DNA of 5,641 nt. It comes from an uncultured Planctomycetota bacterium (GTDB lineage Bacteria > Planctomycetota > Planctomycetia > Pirellulales > Thermoguttaceae). Both the position numbers and the translations under genes were made by a program. The stretch covers positions 1-5,641 of the forward strand of contig CADBTE010000323.1 of the NCBI GenBank assembly GCA_902797455.1, in the 5' to 3' direction. Position 1 is the first letter of the stretch. Every line of letters starts with the position of its first letter. Positions 1 to 5,641 of the stretch are shown one piece after another. The notes under the pieces are model-generated. The model saw only the letters and a list, made by a program, of their open reading frames with translations, searched no databases and was not told the DNA's origin.

Positions 1-1136
1 GCCGAATACTCGGTCTGCGGCGGAAGGGTGTTGACGAGCAAAAGCGCCAGGTTCCAGATTGTCTTGCGTGTACGATCACTTTTCAGCTCCGTGATCTCTT
101 CTTCGCTTTCAGCCGAGAGAATCAGCCAGCGGAGAATCGACGCGCTGGAGAGAAGCACCTGGATCGGACGCGGGCTGTCTTCGGGCGCCTCGCTGAAGTA
201 CCGCCCCATCCACAGCCCGGAATCGGGATCACGCAGTGAATGAATCCAGGGGCGCAGCAGGTGAAAGAACGCGTCGATCCTCTCGACCATGGCGGCCAGT
301 TCCGGGTCGCTGTCCCCGCGGGCAGCCTCGGCGGCGAAACGCTCGCGCGCCAGCGCCAGCCCATAGAGACGGTCGACCGATTCGCTGCGGTCCCACAACA
401 CCGGCCGATCGAGTTCGTACCGGGCCAGCTTCAGGAGCGAGACTTCATAGCCGTCAGAGGCAATCCAGGACTGGTGGACATCGGGGAGATAAAACGCCAG
501 CGCCGCCAGGCGCCACGCCTGCGGACCAAACAGGACCGCCTGCTGTTTTTCGGACTCCACCAAATCGGCGACGGTGCGTCTGGTTTTCCCATGGCCGCCG
601 GGATGAATCTCGTAATCATCGGTCACGCCGGCGGAGGCCAGCATCGCGAGGAATTCTCCCCCAACGCGCTGATACCCGTAACCGACCTTCGCGTAGAGCC
701 CCCCCACGGAATCGGTCAGAAGGATCTTATCACGGGCCGGGATGCTCCAGCAGAGGATGCCGATCGCGTACGCCGGCTCGGTCTTGGGACGTCCCGTCGC
801 GGGTTCATTGCCAGAAACCCGGCAGAGGAACTGCGTTCCCGCCCCATAGGCGAAGGAGGTTTGAATAATGACGAATGGGGTGACCGTCTCGACCAAGGTC
901 TTATCACTTCGGCGCAGCTGCATCTGGCGGTTGAGCGCTGTTTGAATCTGCCCCATCGTCGGAACCTCATCGGTGAATTTCGGCAAAGGGGGGAGGGTGG
1001 GGCGCTGAGGGACGTTGTAGCTGTAACTTTCGTTTAATATCGGGATCGGCGCGTTGTGGACCAGTATCTCCTGCGCGCCGGCGGTGCCAAGAACCAGAAG
1101 GACCGCTCCCAGCAGGCACAGCGGCAGGCGGGTCAG
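1..1136 (-). CDS. Exported helix-rich protein of unknown function (C-terminus cut by left window edge)
   Basis: This minus-strand frame stays open from the signal peptide to the left edge (at least 378 codons, no stop). I do not recognise it by name. Counting from the CTG at 1136-1134, residues 2-21 form a textbook signal peptide: Arg3, a Leu/Val-rich core at 4-17, and an A-G-A cleavage motif at 19-21 followed by Gln-Glu. The mature part is Pro-rich to about residue 45, then looks mostly helical. Visible landmarks are KVGYGYQ (150-156), RTVADLVE (187-194) and DPDSGLW (303-309). The last resembles a degenerate QW repeat of the squalene-cyclase toroid fold. The start is unresolved: there is no ATG or GTG in frame near the signal peptide. 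Alternatives are a TTG at 1265-1263, or a GTG at 1180-1178 if one base is missing from the A6 run at 1150-1155. The next in-frame ATG (956-954) would remove the signal peptide. An exported protein is well supported; the toroid fold is inference. Confidence 0.8.
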   Translation of the reverse strand, partial: MTRLPLCLLGAVLLVLGTAGAQEILVHNAPIPILNESYSYNVPQRPTLPPLPKFTDEVPTMGQIQTALNRQMQLRRSDKTLVETVTPFVIIQTSFAYGAGTQFLCRVSGNEPATGRPKTEPAYAIGILCWSIPARDKILLTDSVGGLYAKVGYGYQRVGGEFLAMLASAGVTDDYEIHPGGHGKTRRTVADLVESEKQQAVLFGPQAWRLAALAFYLPDVHQSWIASDGYEVSLLKLARYELDRPVLWDRSESVDRLYGLALARERFAAEAARGDSDPELAAMVERIDAFFHLLRPWIHSLRDPDSGLWMGRYFSEAPEDSPRPIQVLLSSASILRWLILSAESEEEITELKSDRTRKTIWNLALLLVNTLPPQTEYS

Positions 1137-1160
1137 GACACGGGCGGGGAAAAAATCGGC

Positions 1161-1189
1161 TTTACCCGTTGCGACGGCACCGCTATAAT
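1161..1189 (+). promoter_or_regulatory. Sigma-70-like promoter for the ABC exporter operon
   Basis: TTTACC at 1161-1166 (4 of 6 matches to TTGACA) is followed by a 17-bp spacer and a perfect TATAAT at 1184-1189. Transcription would begin near 1196, giving an untranslated leader of about 80 nt before the exporter ATG at 1276. The site lies in the divergent intergenic region, upstream of the two rightward genes. On the opposite strand the same bases give TATTAT (1190-1185, 5 of 6 matches to the -10 box). Its best -35 match is weak, so a back-to-back leftward promoter is only a possibility. The call rests on sequence match alone. Confidence 0.55.
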
Positions 1190-1205
1190 ACCCGCGGCAG
1201 GGGGA

Positions 1206-1225
1206 GTGGTTTAGGGAAGAACCAC
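1206..1225. repeat. 6-bp inverted repeat in the exporter leader, possible operator or hairpin
   Basis: GTGGTT (1206-1211) and AACCAC (1220-1225) are perfect reverse complements separated by 8 nt. The repeat lies about 10-30 nt downstream of the predicted transcription start. It could be a binding site for a dimeric regulator or a small hairpin in the leader RNA. No T-run follows it, so it is not an intrinsic terminator. A 6-bp repeat can occur by chance, hence the low confidence. Confidence 0.25.
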
Positions 1226-1275
1226 CCGATAAGAGGGCAGACGCAACCTTAGGAAGTGCAGACAATAATCCCCTT

Positions 1276-3420
1276 ATGAATAATTTCTGGCGCGCCATTC
1301 GACTGACATTCAAATACCGTCTTACCATTGTGATCACGGTGTTGTGCGCGCTCTTTTTGGCGTTTTTCTGGGGGGCCAACATCACGGCGGTCTTCCCCTT
1401 GGTACAAATCTCCTTCAATGGCGAGACCGTCGGCGACTACTGGACCAAAGAGATCGCGGCCAAAACCGACGCGCTGGCGGAGTATAAAATTAAAAAGGCC
1501 GCTTTGCAAGATGAATTAAAAGGTCTCCTGGCCGAGGACGGGAAGATTCTCCTCCCCAAAACGGACCAGCGGTACGCCGAGGTTCAAAAAGGGCGCCTGG
1601 CCCTGGGAAAACTCCAGCGGGACGAGCAGACCGCCGAGAAGGGGCTCGACGGTCTTCGCCGCGCCCAGCCGTACGTCGACCGTTTCGCGCCGAAAACCCC
1701 GTACGGGACGGTGGTAGTCCTGATGCTTCTGGTCATCGCCGGAACGGTGATCAAATCGATCTTTACCTATATTCACACCTATCTGTCGACCCGGCTCGGA
1801 ATGCTCGGGATCTACGAACTGCGGGAGCTGTTCTTCAGCAAGGCGATCCATTTCGAGGTCGATTACTATTCGACCCACGGCGTCGCGGACACGATGAGCC
1901 GTTTCACCAACGATACCGGGGGAATCGCCAACGGGATCACCATCTTCTACGGCAAGCTGATTCGGGAGCCGCTGAAATTGATCGTCTGCCTCATCGGCGC
2001 GGCGCTGATCAGCTGGCAGCTTCTGCTGCTGACGCTCGTCTTTATTCCCGCCGTCGGCTGGATGATCGTCTGGATGGCCAAAAAAATTAAAAAGACCGTC
2101 CGCAACGCGCTCCAAGAGATGGTCAATATGTACGCCCGGATCGGCGAGACCTTTCGTTCGATTCGAATCATTAAAGTCTTTAATCGAGAGCGCCTGGAGC
2201 GGGCGAAATTCCGCCGCACTAACCGAAAGAACCTACAGAAAGGCCTGAAAACCGCGAAGTACAACGCGCTGATCAGCCCGATGACCGAAATCATGGGGAT
2301 CGCGATCCTCGTCACCGTCATCCTCTTCAGCGCCTGGCTGGTCATTACCGGCGAGACCTCCATCTGGGGGATCCCGATGCTCCGGCATCCCCTTTCCCTC
2401 GGCGGCATTATCCTCTTCTTCGGTTTTTTGATCGGCGCCTCCGACCCGGCGCGGCGTCTGTCCGATATCTTCTCTCAGCTCCAAGGCGCGGTCTCGGCGG
2501 CCGACCGGGTCTATGAGATCATCGACCGCGAGAACACCCTCCCCGAGGCGGTTTCCCCCAAGCGGCTGCGCCGGTTCGAGAGGCGCATCGTGCTGGAACA
2601 TGTTGATTTCTCGTACGACATCGAGCGGCAGCGGATCTCCCACGCGCTGGAGAGGACGCAAAAAGAAAAGACAAAAGAAACATCGGCAGCCAACGGTCGC
2701 GCGCCGAATTTCGTTTTGCGCGATATCTCGCTCGAGATTCCGTTCGGCGAGACGGTCGCCATCGTCGGGTCGTCGGGGTGCGGAAAGAGCACGCTGCTGA
2801 GCTTGATCCCCCGTTTCACCGACCCGACCAGCGGCGTGGTCTCGATCGACGATATTCCGCTGACCGATATTCGGCTGTTTGATCTGCGGCAGCAGATCGG
2901 GCTGATCACGCAAAACCCGATCCTCTTCAATGCCACCGTCGAAGAGAACATTCGCTACGGGACCTATGGCCGGTCGTTCGACGAGGTGGTCGAGGCGGCC
3001 AAGCGCGCCTATGCCCACGACTTTATCGTCAACGACCTCGAGGACGGCTACCGGACAAATGTCGGCCCCGACGGCGCGCGCCTGTCCGGGGGACAGATGC
3101 AGCGAATTACGATCGCGCGGGCAATTCTCAAAGATCCCCGTATCCTTCTCCTCGACGAGGCGACCAGTCAGATCGATATGGAGAGCGAACGGCTCATCCA
3201 TGAGGCGCTCAAGGGGTTCATCGGCCGAAGGACAACCATCATTGTCACCCACCGCCCTGGCGCGCTCCCCCTGGCCGACCGTGTCGTCGTGATGGAAGAC
3301 GGATGGATTCGTCATGTCGGAACCCATGAGGAGCTGATGAAAGAAAGCGACTTTTATCGAAACATCTTTACCAACCCGATGGAACAGCCGGCGCACAAAA
3401 CCAGCCCGGCGCAGAACTAA
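1276..3420 (+). CDS. ABC exporter half-transporter (fused membrane and ATPase domains, MsbA/MDR-like)
   Basis: This is a complete 714-residue type IV (MsbA/Sav1866-like) ABC exporter subunit, expected to work as a homodimer in the inner membrane and to expel a hydrophobic substrate that the sequence does not identify. Predicted membrane helices are near 16-40, 143-170, 231-250, 250-268, 337-357 and 374-390. The ETFRSIRIIKVFNRE segment (291-305) is the conserved cytoplasmic region of the membrane domain. The ATPase domain has A-loop Tyr447, Walker A GSSGCGKST (498-506), Q-loop Gln546, signature LSGGQ (603-607), Walker B ILLLDE with catalytic Glu628, an SQID D-loop (631-634) and H-loop His659, so it should be active. 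Two additions stand out: a charged helical segment at about 47-142 between TM1 and TM2, expected outside the membrane, and a charged loop at about 448-477 after the A-loop. ATG 1276 is the only sensible start. Its Shine-Dalgarno is poor, as AGGAAG (1251-1256) lies 19 nt upstream. The next gene begins 20 bp after its stop. Confidence 0.95.
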   Translation: MNNFWRAIRLTFKYRLTIVITVLCALFLAFFWGANITAVFPLVQISFNGETVGDYWTKEIAAKTDALAEYKIKKAALQDELKGLLAEDGKILLPKTDQRYAEVQKGRLALGKLQRDEQTAEKGLDGLRRAQPYVDRFAPKTPYGTVVVLMLLVIAGTVIKSIFTYIHTYLSTRLGMLGIYELRELFFSKAIHFEVDYYSTHGVADTMSRFTNDTGGIANGITIFYGKLIREPLKLIVCLIGAALISWQLLLLTLVFIPAVGWMIVWMAKKIKKTVRNALQEMVNMYARIGETFRSIRIIKVFNRERLERAKFRRTNRKNLQKGLKTAKYNALISPMTEIMGIAILVTVILFSAWLVITGETSIWGIPMLRHPLSLGGIILFFGFLIGASDPARRLSDIFSQLQGAVSAADRVYEIIDRENTLPEAVSPKRLRRFERRIVLEHVDFSYDIERQRISHALERTQKEKTKETSAANGRAPNFVLRDISLEIPFGETVAIVGSSGCGKSTLLSLIPRFTDPTSGVVSIDDIPLTDIRLFDLRQQIGLITQNPILFNATVEENIRYGTYGRSFDEVVEAAKRAYAHDFIVNDLEDGYRTNVGPDGARLSGGQMQRITIARAILKDPRILLLDEATSQIDMESERLIHEALKGFIGRRTTIIVTHRPGALPLADRVVVMEDGWIRHVGTHEELMKESDFYRNIFTNPMEQPAHKTSPAQN

Positions 3421-3429
3421 CAGCCGACT

Positions 3430-3436
3430 GGGAAAG
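3430..3436 (+). promoter_or_regulatory. Ribosome binding site of the QW-repeat/DUF4159 gene
   Basis: The purine run GGGAAAG lies 4 nt upstream of ATG 3441, inside the 20-bp gap after the exporter stop codon. It supports this ATG as the start and implies translation from the shared transcript. No promoter or terminator fits in the gap. Confidence 0.5.
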
Positions 3437-3440
3437 AACA

Positions 3441-5641
3441 ATGCCGCGCTTGTGTTTTCTTCCGATTCTCCTGTGCGCCTGGATTGGCGCGGCGCTTCAG
3501 GCGGCCGATACCGGCACGGAACAGCCGGAGGAATTTCTGACTCCCGAAGCGGTTCTGCGCGCTATCGAAGGGGGAGTCGACTATCTGCGTTCGACACAAA
3601 ACCCGAACGGTTCGTGGGAAGGGTTCCCCGGCTACGAACCGGGGGGAACCGCTCTTGTCCTATTGGCACTTCTGGCCTCCGGGGCGACCCCCGACGACCC
3701 GGCCGTAACCAAGGGACTGGGGTATATACGCCAGTTTCCCAAAGAGCCGGCCCAGTGGCAAACCTATCCTGTCTCGCTTCAGACCATGGTTCTGTGCCAG
3801 GCGGGAAATACCGATGAGGACCGTGCCCTTATCGAGCGAAACGTCAAGTGGCTGGCCGATCGGCAGTTTCGAACCAACAACGCCTATCGAGGGGGATGGT
3901 CCTACACCGGCGATGTCCCGGAGAACAGCCGGACGGACAATTCCAACTCACAGTTCGCCGCGCTGGCGCTCTACGAGGCGCGGAGGATCGGCGTCCAGGT
4001 TCCGGACGAAACCTGGACGCTTCTGCGGGACTATTGGATTCGGATGCAGAACCCCGACGGCTCGTGGGGCTACAAAGCCGGCACCGCCGCCAAACGCTCG
4101 GGGGGGAACCCATCGCAGGAACTCACCGGAAGCGGATCGGGGACGGGGAGTATGACCTGCGCGGGAATCGCCGCCTTGGCGATCGCCGGGGATGTCGAAA
4201 ATAAAGGAGCCGCGCGAATCGACGCCGACCGAGTCGAGTGCTGCCAGCCGACCGAGGGAGATCTCTCATCGCGGATCGATCGGGGTTTGGCCTGGCTCGG
4301 GAAGCACTTTAGTGTTCGGCACAACCCGGGGACCGATATCGGATCCGACTCCTGGCTGTTCTACTATCTCTACGGCGTGGAACGGGTCGGACGGCTCACC
4401 TCGAACCGGTTCATCGGCCAAAGCGACTGGTACCGTGAGGGGGCCGACTTCCTTCTGCGCAAAAAGGGGATGCTCAACAAGTACTGGAAGGCGGGAACCG
4501 ACCTGGAGAAGGTCAACTCCATCTCGACCGCGTTCGCCCTGCTGTTTCTCTCCAAAGGACGCTGGCCGGTCCTGATCTCCAAACTCCGCTACGAGGCCCC
4601 CGAACAGCCGGAAGGGGAGGCGTGGAATCTCCATCCGAACGATCTGGGACACCTGACCGAATTCATCGAAAGGCGGTGGCAGCGCAATCTGATCTATCAG
4701 GTGATCGATGCCTCCAAGGCGACGGTCGACGATTACATGCAGACCCCCGTGCTGTATATCTGCGGCCGCGTCTCCCCCTTGCCGGAAGACCCCAACGCCC
4801 GAAAACAGTTGGTCGAGAACCTGCGCGGATACCTGGAACAGGGGGGATTCATCCTTGCCGAGGCGCTCGACGGCGACACAACCTTTCGTTCGGGGTTCTT
4901 CGAGCTGGTCGCCGAACTGTTCCCCGACCAGCCGCAGGGAGGACTGCGTCTGCTCCCCGAAGACCATCCGGTCTGGAATCAGGAAGCCGTCATCCCGAGC
5001 GATTTGCTTCGCCCCCTGTACGGGGTCGATTTCGGCTGCCGAACCAGCGTGATCTTTATCGGGGATCCGACCGGCGCCGCCATGCCGGACGGCGGCGCGA
5101 TCAGCGTCGGCGACGTGCGAAGTTCCGTCTCCTGCCTTTGGGAACTGGGGCAGCAGTCCGATCGCCCGCTCCCCGAGAAGGTCAATACAGAAGTCGCCGC
5201 GGCTTTCGCCCTGGGGGAAAATATCTTGGCCTACGCCACCGGACGGGAGCTGCGTTTCAAAGAAGATACCCCCGATAAGGTCTCGCTCGGAACCGATGCC
5301 CCAAGCGCCAGCGGCCTTTTTGTCGGCATTCTCGACCATGGAGGGGGATCGCGCTGTGCCCCTCGGGCGATTCCGAACCTGATGAAACAGCTGGCCAGCG
5401 ACTTCGGAATCCCGGCCGAAACCGAGGTCGGGCTGGTTCGCGCCTCGGGAGACGACCTGTATCGCTACCCGATTCTTTTCCTGCACGGCCGCGGCGCGCT
5501 GAATTTCACCGACGAACAAATCACGCGGCTTCGGCTCTACTTCGATCGAGGAGGGTTCCTCTTTGCCAACGCGATTTGCGCCGCGCCGGCGTTTGACCGA
5601 TCGATTCGAGCGGAACTGAAAAAGATCTTCCCCGATACCCC
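3441..5641 (+). CDS. Secreted QW-repeat (prenyltransferase/squalene-oxidase-like) protein with tandem DUF4159-like modules, partial at right edge
   Basis: The first 733 residues lie in the window, with no stop before the edge. Residues 1-22 are a signal peptide (Arg3, a hydrophobic core at 4-19, cleavage near Ala21/Ala22). Residues about 35-385 form an alpha/alpha-toroid region of the prenyltransferase/squalene-oxidase type, with QW motifs QNPNGSW (53-59) and QNPDGSW (203-209), a degenerate one ending GGW (151-153), and the conserved stretches YYLYGVERVG (308-317) and DWYREGA (329-335). I see no DxDD or DCTAE motif, so cyclase activity is unlikely. Residues about 415-604 form a complete DUF4159-like module (TPVLYICGR 435-443, GGF 468-470, DHPVW 508-512, CLWE 565-568, LGENILAYA 591-599). 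A second begins near 625 (YPILFLHGR 676-684, GGFLFANA 704-711, FPD 730-732) and is cut off. The family is common in planctomycetes and its function is unknown. It sits 20 bp behind the exporter in an apparent operon. Confidence 0.9.
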   Translation, partial: MPRLCFLPILLCAWIGAALQAADTGTEQPEEFLTPEAVLRAIEGGVDYLRSTQNPNGSWEGFPGYEPGGTALVLLALLASGATPDDPAVTKGLGYIRQFPKEPAQWQTYPVSLQTMVLCQAGNTDEDRALIERNVKWLADRQFRTNNAYRGGWSYTGDVPENSRTDNSNSQFAALALYEARRIGVQVPDETWTLLRDYWIRMQNPDGSWGYKAGTAAKRSGGNPSQELTGSGSGTGSMTCAGIAALAIAGDVENKGAARIDADRVECCQPTEGDLSSRIDRGLAWLGKHFSVRHNPGTDIGSDSWLFYYLYGVERVGRLTSNRFIGQSDWYREGADFLLRKKGMLNKYWKAGTDLEKVNSISTAFALLFLSKGRWPVLISKLRYEAPEQPEGEAWNLHPNDLGHLTEFIERRWQRNLIYQVIDASKATVDDYMQTPVLYICGRVSPLPEDPNARKQLVENLRGYLEQGGFILAEALDGDTTFRSGFFELVAELFPDQPQGGLRLLPEDHPVWNQEAVIPSDLLRPLYGVDFGCRTSVIFIGDPTGAAMPDGGAISVGDVRSSVSCLWELGQQSDRPLPEKVNTEVAAAFALGENILAYATGRELRFKEDTPDKVSLGTDAPSASGLFVGILDHGGGSRCAPRAIPNLMKQLASDFGIPAETEVGLVRASGDDLYRYPILFLHGRGALNFTDEQITRLRLYFDRGGFLFANAICAAPAFDRSIRAELKKIFPDT

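Noticed and set aside
240..1037. A 265-codon plus-strand open frame, with an overlapping 210-codon frame at 236-868.
   Set aside because: Both lie opposite the minus-strand exported gene, which has a signal peptide and stays open to the window edge. The plus-strand products show no recognisable motif, so they look like antisense shadows.
1237..1263. GCAGAC occurs twice, 21 bp apart (1237-1242 and 1258-1263), in the exporter leader.
   Set aside because: About two helical turns is suggestive spacing, but a repeated hexamer is expected by chance in about 136 bp of sequence.
2080..2096. An A7 run followed by TTAAAAAG, considered as a frameshift or slippage site.
   Set aside because: It simply encodes the Lys-rich stretch after TM4. 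The phase does not match a slippery heptamer, and the frame continues intact to the ATPase domain.
2233..3441. A 402-codon minus-strand open frame.
   Set aside because: It lies antisense to the ATPase half of the exporter, whose motifs are all intact. Long antisense frames are expected with GC-rich codon use.
3466..3476. A possible lipoprotein signal around Cys12 of the QW-repeat protein.
   Set aside because: The residue before the Cys is Leu rather than Gly, Ala or Ser, and the hydrophobic core continues past it, so a normal type I signal peptide fits better.
4266..5519. A 417-codon minus-strand open frame.
   Set aside because: It lies antisense to the QW-repeat/DUF4159 gene, whose conserved motifs run through the whole stretch on the plus strand.

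Overview
The window is GC-rich DNA (about 60% by eye) with three protein genes: one leftward and cut by the left edge, two rightward with the last cut by the right edge. The gene content suggests a bacterium of the Planctomycetota. The best clue is the last gene, which joins prenyltransferase/squalene-cyclase-type (QW) repeats to DUF4159 modules, an architecture I associate with planctomycetes. The ABC exporter also has extra segments and an SQID-type D-loop that I remember from planctomycetal exporters. This placement rests on family knowledge, not on a search.

Layout. (1) Positions 1 to about 1136, minus strand: a partial exported protein of at least 378 residues with a clear signal peptide. 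It has no conventional start codon at the right place, and its C-terminus lies beyond the left edge. (2) Positions 1137-1275: a divergent intergenic region with a good sigma-70-like promoter (TTTACC, 17 bp, TATAAT) firing rightward and a 6-bp inverted repeat just after the expected transcription start. (3) Positions 1276-3420, plus strand: a complete 714-residue ABC half-exporter (membrane domain plus ATPase) with intact ATPase motifs. It carries two insertions: a roughly 95-residue, probably periplasmic, charged helical segment between TM1 and TM2, and a roughly 25-30-residue charged loop near the start of the ATPase domain. (4) Positions 3441-5641, plus strand: the first 733 residues of a secreted protein with N-terminal QW repeats followed by one complete and one truncated DUF4159-like module. 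It starts 20 bp after the exporter stop and almost certainly shares its transcript.

How they may work together. The exporter and the QW-repeat/DUF4159 protein look like an operon. The divergent gene also encodes an exported helical protein with a degenerate QW-like motif. A plausible but unproven reading is an envelope system: an inner-membrane exporter of a lipid-like or other hydrophobic substrate, served by periplasmic alpha/alpha-toroid and amidotransferase-fold-like proteins. No RNA genes, CRISPR arrays, insertion sequences or terminators were seen.
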